Below are positions 43,723 to 56,185 of a stretch of DNA of 64,000 nucleotides, piece after piece (the stretch's first letter is position 1; each line of letters begins with the position of its first letter). Source of the stretch: Ilumatobacter sp963746265 (lineage in GTDB: Bacteria > Actinomycetota > Acidimicrobiia > Acidimicrobiales > Ilumatobacteraceae); contig CAVVAM010000002.1 of the NCBI GenBank assembly GCA_963746265.1, forward strand, positions 310,001 to 374,000. The letters run 5' to 3'. The position numbers and the translations under genes are program-made. The notes under the pieces were generated by a model. It worked only from the letters and a program-made list of their open reading frames with translations, was not told where the DNA came from and did no database searches.

Positions 43723-45432
43723 ATGGTCACGACCGATCCCACTGCCGACGCGAACCGATCCACGACCGACTTCGTCCGTGAGCAAGTACGTCGCGATCTC
43801 GCCGACGGGACGTTCGACCGGGTTCAGACACGCTTCCCTCCCGAGCCGAACGGCTTCCTCCACATCGGACACGCCAAGGCGATCACGGCCGACTTCGACC
43901 TGGCGGCCGAGTTCGACGGCGTCTGCAACCTCCGGTTCGACGACACGAACCCCGACACGGAGGAGACGTCGTTCGTCGAGGGCATCATCGCCGACGTGCG
44001 GTGGCTCGGCTACGAGCCCGGTGACCCGCTCTACGCCAGTGACTACTTCGAGCAGTTGTACGAGTGGGCCGAATCGCTGATCGTCGAGGGCAAGGCGTAC
44101 GTCGACGATCAAGACGGCGACACGATCCGTCGACAGCGTGGCGGCTACGGGAAGCCGGGCATCGAGTCGCCGTACCGGAATCGCACGAGCGACGAGAACC
44201 TCGGTCTCTTCCGCCGGATGCGCGCCGGGGAGTTCCCCGACGGCGACAAGGTGCTTCGGGCCAGGATCGACATGCAGCACGAGAACATGCAGTTGCGAGA
44301 TCCGGTGATGTACCGGATCCGGCGCGGCCATCACCATCGCACGCACGATGCGTGGGTGATCTATCCGACCTACGACTGGGCCCACGGGCAGAGCGACGCG
44401 ATCGAAGGGGTCACCCACTCGTTGTGCACGCTCGAGTTCGACAGCCATCGCCCGCTCTACGACTGGTTCCTCGAGCAGCTCCCCCTCCCCAGCGAGCAGC
44501 CCCGGCAGACCGAGTTCGCCCGGCTCGAGCTCACGCACACGATCACGTCGAAGCGGCGACTCGCCCAACTCGTCGCCGACGGCGTCGTCGACGGGTGGGA
44601 CGACCCGCGCATGCCGACGCTCCGCGGGATGCGGCGGCGCGGCTACCCGCCGTCGGCGATCCGCGAGTTCTGCCGCTCCATCGGTCTGGCGCGCACCAAC
44701 AGCCGACACCAGATCGAACTGTTCGAGTCGTTCGTGCGCACCGAGCTGAACCGCACCGCCCTGCGCCGGATGGCGGTGCTGCGCCCACTCCGACTGGTGC
44801 TCACCAACTGGCCGACCGACGACGACGGCAACCCGGTGGTCGAATACTTCGACGTCACGAACAACCCCGAGAGCGACGCCGACGGCACCCGACAGGTGGC
44901 GTTCAGCGGCGAGCTGTTCATCGAGCAGGACGACTTCCGGGCGGAGCCGCCACCGAAGTACTACCGCCTCACTCCCGGGCGCGAGGTGCGACTGCGCGGT
45001 GCCTTCCTCGTGTGTTGCACCGGATTCGAGACCGACGACGACGGCAACGTCACCACCGTACTCGCCACGTACGACCCCGAGACCAAGGGCGGATCGGCCC
45101 CGGACGGCCGCAAGGTCAAATCGACGATGCACTGGGTCTCCGCTGCGCATGCGGTGCCGGCGACGGTGGCGCTCTACGAACGGCTGTTCTCGGCAGAGGT
45201 GCCCGGCGAGGCGACGGGCGATCCGTTGGACGACGTCGACCACGACTCGCGTGAGCTCCTGGCCGAGTGCCGGGTCGAGGCAGCATTGGCCGACACCGCG
45301 CCGGGCGAGGTCGTGCAGTTCGAGCGGATCGGCTACTTCGCGCTCGATCCGCGCGAACCGATGCTGTTCCATCGCACGGTCGGCCTGCGTGACGAGTGGG
45401 CCAACATCCAGAAGCGCCAGACGTCGAGCTGA
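43723..45432 (+). CDS. glnS: Glutaminyl-tRNA synthetase
   Basis: 569 residues from MVTTDPTADANRS. The class I HIGH motif is in PPEPNGFLHIGHAKA; the KMSKS equivalent is ITSKRRLAQLV. RFDDTNPDTEE, the YDWAHGQSDAIEGVTHS block and a two-barrel anticodon-binding region identify GlnRS rather than GluRS. It charges tRNA-Gln directly. Most actinobacteria instead amidate Glu-tRNA-Gln with GatCAB, so its presence is notable and may reflect an old transfer. A small conserved gene follows 2 nt after the stop. Confidence 0.93.
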   Translation: MVTTDPTADANRSTTDFVREQVRRDLADGTFDRVQTRFPPEPNGFLHIGHAKAITADFDLAAEFDGVCNLRFDDTNPDTEETSFVEGIIADVRWLGYEPGDPLYASDYFEQLYEWAESLIVEGKAYVDDQDGDTIRRQRGGYGKPGIESPYRNRTSDENLGLFRRMRAGEFPDGDKVLRARIDMQHENMQLRDPVMYRIRRGHHHRTHDAWVIYPTYDWAHGQSDAIEGVTHSLCTLEFDSHRPLYDWFLEQLPLPSEQPRQTEFARLELTHTITSKRRLAQLVADGVVDGWDDPRMPTLRGMRRRGYPPSAIREFCRSIGLARTNSRHQIELFESFVRTELNRTALRRMAVLRPLRLVLTNWPTDDDGNPVVEYFDVTNNPESDADGTRQVAFSGELFIEQDDFRAEPPPKYYRLTPGREVRLRGAFLVCCTGFETDDDGNVTTVLATYDPETKGGSAPDGRKVKSTMHWVSAAHAVPATVALYERLFSAEVPGEATGDPLDDVDHDSRELLAECRVEAALADTAPGEVVQFERIGYFALDPREPMLFHRTVGLRDEWANIQKRQTSS

Positions 45433-45434
45433 CG

Positions 45435-45638
45435 ATGGCGGCGCCGATCGGGTTCGACTGGTCCGAGCGCAAGAACGGCGACGTCGCGATCCGCCACCAC
45501 GGACGCGAGGTCATGGTCCTGCGGGGCGCATCCGCCTCACGGGTCGTCGCTCGACTCGATCGAGCCACCGACGACGAGGCCCAGCACATCATCGCGCGTG
45601 CGACCGGCAACTACCGACGCGGCAACGAACGGCCGTGA
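45435..45638 (+). CDS. Small conserved actinobacterial protein, 67 residues
   Basis: It reads IGFDWSERKNGDVAIRHHGR, then VLRGASASRVVARL and HIIARATGNYRRGNERP. This short protein resembles small hypothetical proteins common in actinobacteria; there are no catalytic or membrane features. The high proportion of Arg and Asp and the RATGNYRRGNER tail suggest nucleic-acid or ribosome association, but this is a guess. It is coupled to glnS by a 2-nt gap. Confidence 0.7.
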   Translation: MAAPIGFDWSERKNGDVAIRHHGREVMVLRGASASRVVARLDRATDDEAQHIIARATGNYRRGNERP

Positions 45639-45689
45639 CGGAGGCCTCCTGACCGATCCGCCCGGGCGATCGGCCCGCGCTCCACGTCG

Positions 45690-45860
45690 AGACCTCGGGA
45701 TGGCGCGGGCGTAGCGTCTGCCTGTCTGGCTGGATCCCTCGAATCTTCCGCGACGTCGCGGTCGCAGGAGACGGGCGCGTCTCAGCAGTGGCAGGTCGTC
45801 GTTTCGCGCCGGGGGTCGGATCGGCCCAGGGGCCCGGACGAAACCTCCGCGCGGAGCGGT
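45690..45860 (-). ncRNA. Possible cobalamin-riboswitch-like element on the opposite strand
   Basis: Read on the minus strand it has GGTTTCG, CCGGCGCGAAACG, CCTGCCACTGCTGAG, then CGGAAG and finally CCAGCCAGACAGGCAG. These appear in the order of the B12-riboswitch core (GGTGcGAA, CCGCCACTG, GGGAAG and the AGYCAGGAGACCTGCC box), but the last box lacks about two bases. No gene lies downstream on that strand, only the antisense of the 67-residue gene and glnS. It is an inference from eye matching. Confidence 0.3.
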
Positions 45861-45982
45861 CATGTCCGCGGGGTTCGCGCCGGTCGACCTGGTCGCCGTG
45901 GGCGGAGCCCTGGCCCACGCGAGGACGCCAGGTCGACTCCACCGACGCACGTCGCCGAAGGATCGCCGAATCGTACTCTTGC

Positions 45983-46004
45983 GGATATGTAGATATCCTT
46001 ATAT
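45983..46004 (+). promoter_or_regulatory. ATAT-N4-ATAT-N4-ATAT operator array before arsR-metF-metH
   Basis: GGATATGTAGATATCCTTATAT: three ATAT blocks at 10-bp... 8-bp spacing (45985, 45993, 46001), the first two inside the perfect palindrome GGATAT-GTAG-ATATCC. This A/T-rich island is exceptional in this GC-rich DNA. It ends 9 nt before the ATG of an ArsR-family gene and is probably that protein's autoregulatory operator, overlapping the promoter. Confidence 0.65.
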
Positions 46005-46013
46005 AGTCGCCGC

Positions 46014-47024
46014 ATGGGGCTTTCGACCGAGGCGCTGCTCGACGTACTCCGTGCGATCGGCGAGGAGACACGTCTGCGGATCGTGCTCCTCCTCCAGCAC
46101 GGTGAGCTGACCGTCACCGACCTCACCGAGATCCTGGGCCAGTCCCAGCCCCGTATCTCACGCCACCTCAAGCTCCTGGCCGAAGCGGGTGTGGTCGACC
46201 GTCATCGGGAAGGAACACGGGTCTACTTCGAAGCGGCGGGACACGGTCCGATCGGAGAACTCGTCGATGACCTCACCTCGTGCACCGACCCGCACGACCC
46301 GACCGCGGCGGCCGACCTCGACCGGCTCGCGCTGGTGCACAGCCGGCGGGCGGCGGCGGCGCAGCAGTACTTCTCCGACATCGCGCGTCGATGGGACCGG
46401 GTGCGCTCGCTCCACGCCCCCGACGAGGTGGTCGAGGCAGCGATCGTCGAAGTCGCCGCCGAGCGTCCGTTCCGACGAGTACTCGATCTCGGCACCGGCA
46501 CCGGTCGCATGCTCCAGCTGCTCGGCGGTGACCACGTCGAACGCTCCGTCGGGCTCGACAGCAGCCACTCGATGCTCGCCGTAGCCCGGTCGAATCTCGA
46601 GCGGGCCGAGGTGCGGCGGGTCGAGCTCCGGCAGGGTGACGTCTACAGCCCACCCCTCGAACGTGACGCCTTCGACCTGATCGTGATCCACCAGGTGCTC
46701 CATTTCCTTCACGATCCAGCCCGCGCGATCCGTGAGGCCACGCAACTCCTGGCACCAGGCGGGCGCCTCGTGATCGTCGATTTCGCACCACACTCGCTCG
46801 AGTTCCTCCGGGCCGAGCACGCACATCGCCGCCTCGGCTTCCGCGACGAAACGATCGTCGGCTGGCTCGAGCAGTCGGGGCTCGACGTGGGCACCACACG
46901 AACCGTCGAACCGCCGGCCGACCAGCAGGGTGAAGAACGACTGACCGTCTCGCTCTGGACCGGAATCGATCCGCGCCAGGTCCCCTCCGCCCAGAACGCT
47001 TCCGAGGAGCTCTCCGCACCATGA
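46014..47024 (+). CDS. ArsR-type regulator fused to a SAM-dependent methyltransferase
   Basis: 336 residues. Residues 1-90 form an ArsR winged HTH (EETRLRIVLLLQHGELTVTD, QSQPRISRHLKLLAEAGVV); residues from about 130 form a class I methyltransferase with motif I VLDLGTGTGRMLQLL and FDLIVIHQVLHFLHDP. The gene overlaps metF by 4 nt and metF overlaps metH, so the regulator belongs to the methionine/SAM cycle. The methyltransferase-like part may sense SAM or SAH, as the ArsR-family SahR regulators do in other bacteria; whether it is catalytic is unknown. Confidence 0.88.
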   Translation: MGLSTEALLDVLRAIGEETRLRIVLLLQHGELTVTDLTEILGQSQPRISRHLKLLAEAGVVDRHREGTRVYFEAAGHGPIGELVDDLTSCTDPHDPTAAADLDRLALVHSRRAAAAQQYFSDIARRWDRVRSLHAPDEVVEAAIVEVAAERPFRRVLDLGTGTGRMLQLLGGDHVERSVGLDSSHSMLAVARSNLERAEVRRVELRQGDVYSPPLERDAFDLIVIHQVLHFLHDPARAIREATQLLAPGGRLVIVDFAPHSLEFLRAEHAHRRLGFRDETIVGWLEQSGLDVGTTRTVEPPADQQGEERLTVSLWTGIDPRQVPSAQNASEELSAP

Positions 47025-47868
47025 CCGTCACCGTCAGCTTCGAGGTCTTTCCGCCGAAGACCCCCGCCGGGCTCCACACGTTGACCTCGACGGTCTCGCA
47101 GCTCGACGCAGTCGGACCGGCGTACATCTCGGTGACCTACGGCGCAGGCGGCTCCGACCGTCAGCGGTCGTTCGACGCCATCGATCACGTGCGACAGGCG
47201 AGCACTGCACCCGTCGCCGGCCACCTCACCTGCGTCGGGCAGTCGCGCCACGACATCGACGACATCGTCGACCGGTATCTCGCGCTCGGCGTCGACCACA
47301 TCGTGGCGCTGCGCGGCGACCCGCCCGGCGGCGTCGATGGGGCGTACCAACCGCACCCCAACGGCCACCGCTCGACCGCGGATCTCGTTGCCGCGATCAA
47401 ACGCCGCGACGCAAGCGTGCACGTGTCGGTCTCGGCCTATCCCGAGCGTCACCCGCAGTCGCCGACCGACGCCCACGACCTCGACGTGCTCGCAGCCAAG
47501 GTCGAAGCGGGCGCCGACCAGGCCATGACGCAGATGTTCTTCGACAACGCCCACTACCACGCGTACGTCGAACGGGTACGGGCCCGCGGGATCGATGTTC
47601 CCATCGTGCCGGGCATCTTCCCGATCCACTCGTTCCCGGCCGTCGCCCGATTCGCCGAGCGCTGTGGGGCGACGATCCCACCGGCGGTCGCCGCCCGGTT
47701 CGACGGACTCGACGACGACCCCGCCGCCACGCTCGATGTCGCCACCGAGGTGGCAGCCGCCCAGATCCACGACCTCGTCGAGCGCGGCGTCGAGCACGTC
47801 CACCTGTACACGCTCAACCGCGCCGAGCTCGCATTGGCCGTCTGCGACCGACTCTCGCTGGTGTCGAC

Positions 47869-47872
<4 letters not shown>
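47021..47872 (+). CDS. metF: 5,10-methylenetetrahydrofolate reductase
   Basis: 283 residues. SFEVFPPKT contains the catalytic Glu; YISVTYGAGGSDRQRS, DHIVALRGDPPG and GADQAMTQMFFDN are the FAD/folate-binding blocks. It reduces methylene-THF to 5-methyl-THF, the methyl donor used by the metH product encoded immediately downstream. Both ends overlap neighbours by 4 nt (ATGA), so translation is coupled across the operon. Confidence 0.96.
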
Positions 47873-51561
<3,689 letters not shown>

Positions 51562-52197
51562 TCAGCGTGCTCCGTCCAACCACGACACACCACTGATCTC
51601 GCGCCATCCGGCCGGGTCGGCGAGAACGGCGGCGACTTCTCTCCCCCGCAGGCCCGACCCGCGCCGCATTCCGTCCCCAGTGACCATGATGTTGCGCGCT
51701 CCCCGCCAGAGGTAGCGGAAGGAACCGTCGACGATGGCCCCGATGTACGAGTCGAGCTCGTCGAGCGCGTCCTGCGAACCGCTGTCGCAGGCGTCGCAGC
51801 CGCAATCGGGGATCCAGGCGAACGGGATGGCGGGGTCGGATACACCGAGCGTGACCCCGGCGTCGGGAACCGAGTCGATGCGACTGCGGGCGATGACCAG
51901 CGAGACGGCTCCGGACGCAGACGGTACGAGCCGGTCGGCACGTGTCACGTCGGGGAACGAACCGGAAGCGGCCCAGGCCACTGCTACGCGGGGTTCCACC
52001 ATCGCCAGACCGTGACCGGCGAGCACGCTCGTCCATGCGTCGGCGCGGTCGCCGAGGATCCGCCATCGCGACGGCCCGGTGACTCGGGAGTATTCCTCGT
52101 CGGCCGGTGACCGATCCGGATGCGGATCGGGCCAGCCGTGGTGGTCCGACGCAGTCACCGCGAACTCGGCGTCGACGGCGTCGGTCAAGAGCTGCAT
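51562..52197 (-). CDS. DUF6226-like conserved protein
   Basis: 211 residues from MQLLTDAVDAEFAVTASD; a GTG three codons earlier is possible. Recognisable stretches are DPHPDRSPADEEYSRVTGPS, PDCGCDACDSGSQDALDELD and GWREISGVSW. The CGCDACDSG cluster could bind a metal. It matches a group of actinobacterial proteins of unknown function. It is convergent with metH (stops abut) and divergent from cutA. Confidence 0.6.
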   Translation of the reverse strand: MQLLTDAVDAEFAVTASDHHGWPDPHPDRSPADEEYSRVTGPSRWRILGDRADAWTSVLAGHGLAMVEPRVAVAWAASGSFPDVTRADRLVPSASGAVSLVIARSRIDSVPDAGVTLGVSDPAIPFAWIPDCGCDACDSGSQDALDELDSYIGAIVDGSFRYLWRGARNIMVTGDGMRRGSGLRGREVAAVLADPAGWREISGVSWLDGAR

Positions 52198-52265
52198 GGT
52201 GATCACGCGTCCATCTTGGACACGAATGCGTCGCCGCGTCGCATGAGTTCCGCGATGATGCACGG

Positions 52266-52589
52266 ATGGGTTCTGAGTTCGCGGAGATCCAGGTGACCTG
52301 CGGTTCGGACGACGAGGCACGGTCGATCGCCGATGCGCTCGTCGCACAGCGACTCGCGGCGTGCGTGCAGCTGTTGCCGATCCGCAGCGTCTACCGCTGG
52401 CAGGGCACGGTCGAACGCGACGACGAAGTTCTGTTGCTGATCAAGACGACGGCAGGGCGGATCGACGCTGTCCGTGATGCCGTCGCCGACCTCCACTCCT
52501 ACGACGTCCCGGGGTTCACGGTCGTCGAGATCGTCGACGGGTCGCCCGACTACCTGGCGTGGCTGCGTGCCGAGACGGCAGCACCCTGA
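52266..52589 (+). CDS. cutA: Divalent-cation tolerance protein CutA
   Basis: 107 residues. The block LAACVQLLPIRSVYRWQG and EVLLLIKTT with a C-terminal YLAWLR is diagnostic of CutA1, a trimeric ferredoxin-like protein binding Cu(II) and linked to metal tolerance. The usual family length is about 105-115. It is divergent from the DUF6226 gene. Confidence 0.93.
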   Translation: MGSEFAEIQVTCGSDDEARSIADALVAQRLAACVQLLPIRSVYRWQGTVERDDEVLLLIKTTAGRIDAVRDAVADLHSYDVPGFTVVEIVDGSPDYLAWLRAETAAP

Positions 52590-52604
52590 CAGCGGTCGGG
52601 ATCG

Positions 52605-53762
52605 TCAGGACGGAGCGGCGAGCCCCGCTGCGGAGTGCGACGCCGTCGACGGGCGGCCGAACGGGAGTTCACAGACCGTTGCGTCGTGGCGGCCATCAGG
52701 CGCCACGACGGCAACCTCGGCGTCCGTGCCCCAGTGTGAGGCGTCGACCATGCCGATCGCCACCCCACATTCGAACGACGGCGACATGGCGACCGACGTC
52801 ACGCTCCCGACCCGACGATCCCCGTCGAGGACCGGCCACGGCTCTCGGCACATCGGGAGCGTCTCGGCGTCGATGCGCAAGCCCCGGACACGACGCTCCG
52901 GTCCGCGCTCGGCGATCCGCTCCAGCGCCGACCGCCCGATGAAATCCGTGTCGCGATCGAGTTGGACGAACGGATCGAACCCGCACTCGAACGGGTTGTT
53001 GCGGCGCGTCATGTCCCCGCCGTAGGACAGGAGGCCGCCCTCGATCCGCTCGATGAGGTTGGGCGCCCCTGGGCCGACATCGAGGTCGGTCCCGGCGTCC
53101 CAGAGCGCGTCCCACAGCTCGCCACCGAGTGATGCCTCATCGAGGTAGATCTCGAACCCGCCCTGCTTGCTCCATCCGGTGCGGGCGACTCGAAGGGGAT
53201 GGCCGTGGAAGTCCAGCGACGCGAACTTGAAGAACGTGATCGACCGAGCCTCCTCGCCGAACACGCGCACCACGAGCTCCTCGGCCTTGGGGCCCTGCAC
53301 TGCGAGCGGTGAGACGTCGGGCTCGAAGACCCGCACGTCCAACCCGAGGCCGGTGGCCAACCCGTCAGCCCACAGTGACACGTCGGAGTCGCCGATCGAG
53401 ATCCAGAATCGATCGTCGGCGAGCTTCAACACGACCGGGTCGTTGACCACCCCACCGGCAGAGTCGACGAGCGGCGTGTACAGGCAGCGCCCCACGGCGA
53501 CCGAGGTCAGGTCGCGCGGTGTCATGAGTTGCACCAGCCGGTGCGCGTCCGGCCCGACGATTTCCACCTGGCGCTGTGCGGCGACGTCCCAGAGCTGGAC
53601 GTGCTCCCTGAGGTGCCAGTAGTCCTCGGTGACCGAGCGGTACGCGAGCGGGAGCAACATGTGGTTGTACACCGAATAGGCCTGGACGCCGAGCGCCTCG
53701 ATCCGGTCGCTGTACGGCGTGGATCGGATCCGGGTGTTGAACCACATCTGGTTGGTCGACAT
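52605..53762 (-). CDS. dmdA: Dimethylsulfoniopropionate demethylase DmdA-like, GcvT family
   Basis: 385 residues from MSTNQMWFNTRIRSTPYSD. The stretches AYSVYNHMLLPLAYRSVTED, VQLWDVAAQRQVEIVGPDA, EPDVSPLAVQGPKAEELV, RTGWSKQGGFEIYLDE and IERIEGGLLSYGGDMTR closely follow DmdA of marine bacteria and are distinct from glycine-cleavage GcvT. DmdA moves a methyl from DMSP to tetrahydrofolate, giving methylmercaptopropionate and 5-methyl-THF. It follows a CDP-alcohol transferase gene by 68 nt. Other GcvT-like substrates cannot be excluded from sequence alone. Confidence 0.82.
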   Translation of the reverse strand: MSTNQMWFNTRIRSTPYSDRIEALGVQAYSVYNHMLLPLAYRSVTEDYWHLREHVQLWDVAAQRQVEIVGPDAHRLVQLMTPRDLTSVAVGRCLYTPLVDSAGGVVNDPVVLKLADDRFWISIGDSDVSLWADGLATGLGLDVRVFEPDVSPLAVQGPKAEELVVRVFGEEARSITFFKFASLDFHGHPLRVARTGWSKQGGFEIYLDEASLGGELWDALWDAGTDLDVGPGAPNLIERIEGGLLSYGGDMTRRNNPFECGFDPFVQLDRDTDFIGRSALERIAERGPERRVRGLRIDAETLPMCREPWPVLDGDRRVGSVTSVAMSPSFECGVAIGMVDASHWGTDAEVAVVAPDGRHDATVCELPFGRPSTASHSAAGLAAPS

Positions 53763-53830
53763 CGAGCGGGCCCTTCGATCGAAACTGGTCGGCGGAAGAC
53801 TAGACACGGACGAGAGCCCCGCATCGAACC

Positions 53831-54508
53831 CTACGGCCGCGGTGCGGCATCGACGTTGGCGTCGTAGTCGATCTGCCACAGGTTTCGGCTGGTCTGCGTC
53901 GCCATCACCAGGAATGCGGCGACGTTGAGCGCGAGGATCAACGGGACTCCCCAGCTGAAGATCTCGGTGCCGACGAACGCCACCAAGGTGTTCAGCGCGA
54001 TGTAGCCGATGCGGATCTCGGTCGGGCCGATGCCGTAGTAGGCGATCTGGAATTGATTGGTGGCGGCGAAGGAGAGGAACGAGACCGCCATCGTCGCGCA
54101 CGTGACGAGGAGCAGCAGGAGGAACAGGAACTCCAGCCACCTCGCTTCGACGAGGAACGAGTAGGCGATCACGATCGAGCCGGCGAACAGGAAGTCGAGC
54201 AGGTGGTCCATGTAGAAGCCCCATTTGACGAGCCCCTGCTTGCGATACTTGCCGAGCGAGCCGTCGAGCGAGTCGGTCAGCCATTGGCCGGCCACCATGA
54301 TCGACATGCCGTGCAGCCACGCTCGGTCGTCGGTGGCCAGCCAGCCGCACACGATCGTTCCGGCCGACCAGAAGAGCGTGACCATCGTGAGGTGATGGCT
54401 CATGATCGGCCTCGGGATCTTCGGGACCGCCCAGTCGATGAACCGTCGCTCGAGCGGACCGAGGAACGACTGGCCCTTCTTCGTGTCTCCGGCGAACGTG
54501 TCGGTCAC
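53831..54508 (-). CDS. CDP-alcohol phosphatidyltransferase-like membrane protein
   Basis: 225 residues from GTG 54508, which overlaps the LLM stop by 4 nt. About six membrane helices. The family motif D-x2-D-G-x2-A-R-x8/9-G-x3-D-x3-D appears as DSLDGSLGK, KWG and MDHLLDF, keeping all four Asp but replacing the AR pair with GK. Such enzymes join CDP-diacylglycerol or a CDP-polyol with an alcohol. The altered residues suggest a divergent lipid head-group enzyme. Confidence 0.8.
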   Translation of the reverse strand: MTDTFAGDTKKGQSFLGPLERRFIDWAVPKIPRPIMSHHLTMVTLFWSAGTIVCGWLATDDRAWLHGMSIMVAGQWLTDSLDGSLGKYRKQGLVKWGFYMDHLLDFLFAGSIVIAYSFLVEARWLEFLFLLLLLVTCATMAVSFLSFAATNQFQIAYYGIGPTEIRIGYIALNTLVAFVGTEIFSWGVPLILALNVAAFLVMATQTSRNLWQIDYDANVDAAPRP

Positions 54509-55314
54509 GTTCCGGCTCCGAACACTTCGAGCGGCGGTGTCGACGCCAGCTCCAGCACTCCCGGCTCTCCGGGCATCGGTCCGGTGATGGCCCACGTCAC
54601 ACCGATCTCGGCGAAGACCCCGTACTCGGCCGCGGTCGTGGGTCTCGCCACGATGTCGAAGCCGTCGAGGCCACCACGTTCTTCCCGAACGATCTCCACC
54701 ATGTCCCTGAGCCCGCGCTCGTCGAACTCGATCGGGTAGAGCCCGTCGTAGCGGGCCGCCCGCCGCACGGGCTTGCGGGCGTCGCCTCGCGCCGCGAACC
54801 AGAGCGGGATCCGAGGTCGCTGGAACGGCCGGGGTTGCACGACGACGCGATCGGCCATGAAGTGGTGGCCGTGGAAATCGACCTCCTCGCCCGTCCAGAA
54901 CGCACACAGGAGCTCGGCCCCCTCGTCGAGCCGCTGCCCGCGAACCCGAGGATCGACGATCTCACCGAAGGCGCTCAGCTCGCGCGTGGTGTCGACACCG
55001 AGCCCGAGTCCGAGCGTCAGACGGCCGCGCGACAGATGGTCGAGGGTGGTGGCCTCACGAGCGAGCTTGATCGGTCGACGCCGTGTGATCGGCGTGACCA
55101 TCGGACCGAGGCGAACTCGTTGCGTCGCCGTCGCGATCGCCGCCATCGCCACCCACGGATCGGCCGTCTCCTGCGGGTCATCGGGTCGGCGCAGCACGTG
55201 ATCCCAGAGGAACACCGCATCCCAGCCCGACCGCTCGGCGGCGACCGCGACCTCGACGAGGGCCATCGGGTCGGCGAGTTCACCGTACGGCGGAAGCGTG
55301 AGCGCGTGCAGCAT
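54505..55314 (-). CDS. LLM-class F420-dependent oxidoreductase
   Basis: 269 residues from MLHALTLPPYGE. The luciferase-like TIM barrel is seen in WDAVFLWDHVLRRPDDP, RVRLGPMVTPITRRRP, ATTLDHLSRGRLTLGLGLG and IPLWFAARGD. Members use F420 or FMN to oxidise or reduce diverse substrates; F420 is typical in actinobacteria. It appears to head an operon with the CDP-alcohol transferase and dmdA genes. Its start is only 17 nt from that of a divergent thioesterase. Confidence 0.88.
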   Translation of the reverse strand: MLHALTLPPYGELADPMALVEVAVAAERSGWDAVFLWDHVLRRPDDPQETADPWVAMAAIATATQRVRLGPMVTPITRRRPIKLAREATTLDHLSRGRLTLGLGLGVDTTRELSAFGEIVDPRVRGQRLDEGAELLCAFWTGEEVDFHGHHFMADRVVVQPRPFQRPRIPLWFAARGDARKPVRRAARYDGLYPIEFDERGLRDMVEIVREERGGLDGFDIVARPTTAAEYGVFAEIGVTWAITGPMPGEPGVLELASTPPLEVFGAGT

Positions 55315-55330
55315 GTCGCCAGCCTTGCCG

Positions 55331-56185
55331 ATGCGCCGCCTCGGCAGCGAGACTGCTGCGGTGGACGTGCCCAACATCATCGACATCGAGTTCCGCGAAT
55401 TGCTGGCGCTCGAGCCGCACGGGCCCGACACGTTCGTCGGGATCCCGGCCCGATATCCGTGGGGTGTGCGTCTGTTCGGAGGCCAGGTCGTCGCGCAGGC
55501 ACTCAAGGCCTCCGCATCGACCGTCGATGCCGACCGCCCCGCGCACTCGCTGCACTCGTACTTCATCCGTCCTGGCTCACACGATGAACCGGTGCGCTAC
55601 GAGGTCGAGCGGCTCCGCGACGGACGCTCGTTCAGCACGCGCCAGGTCGTGGCGCGACAATCGGCCGGCGCGATCCTGAACCTCTCCGTTTCGTTCCAAG
55701 GCGTCGAGGACGAGGCCGATGTGCAGGTCACCGACTTCCCCGATGACATCGCGTCGCCCGACGACCCCGACCTCGTCGACTCGTCGTGGGGAGCGCTGAT
55801 CGAACGAAAGGCTGTCGAGATCGCCGACGGCAGGATCGGCTACTGGATCCGGCTGACCGCCGATCTCGACGACGATGCCGTCGACCGTACGTGCGGGTTG
55901 GCCTTCATGTCGGATGCAGCGCCGTCGCGGGCCGCACGCTCGCCTCATCCGGAGTTCACCGGCGACGTCTCCGACCGTCGCCGGTTCCAGGGCGCCAGCC
56001 TCGACCACACGATGTGGTTCCACCGCCCCTGCGACCCGCACGAGTGGCACTGGTTCGACACGCGATCCCACGGCATCTCCGGCGGCCGGGGACTGGTGAC
56101 GGGAGATGTGATCGCCCAGTCGGGGGTGCAGGTGGCGACCATCGCCCAGCAGGTGCTGTTCCGGCGCCATCGGAGTGCCAGATGA
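55331..56185 (+). CDS. Acyl-CoA thioesterase, TesB-like double hotdog
   Basis: 284 residues from ATG 55331; a GTG at 55361 (VDVPNIIDIEF) is a good alternative because the first start crowds the divergent LLM gene. GGQVVAQALKAS, HSLHSYFIRPG and RDGRSFSTRQVVARQ mark the first hotdog; the second has SLDHTMWFHRP and SHGISGGRGLVTG with the catalytic Asp/Thr/Gln region. It would hydrolyse acyl-CoA in the cytoplasm. It overlaps the next gene by 4 nt. Confidence 0.9.
   Translation: MRRLGSETAAVDVPNIIDIEFRELLALEPHGPDTFVGIPARYPWGVRLFGGQVVAQALKASASTVDADRPAHSLHSYFIRPGSHDEPVRYEVERLRDGRSFSTRQVVARQSAGAILNLSVSFQGVEDEADVQVTDFPDDIASPDDPDLVDSSWGALIERKAVEIADGRIGYWIRLTADLDDDAVDRTCGLAFMSDAAPSRAARSPHPEFTGDVSDRRRFQGASLDHTMWFHRPCDPHEWHWFDTRSHGISGGRGLVTGDVIAQSGVQVATIAQQVLFRRHRSAR

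Larger units (their letters stand above)
45639..46013. other. Leader region of the arsR-metF-metH operon
   Basis: 375 nt without a convincing gene. It holds the ATAT array just before the operon and, on the opposite strand, a stretch resembling a cobalamin riboswitch (listed separately). A GGAGGCCTCC palindrome lies just past the upstream small gene, at about 45640-45650. Confidence 0.5.
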
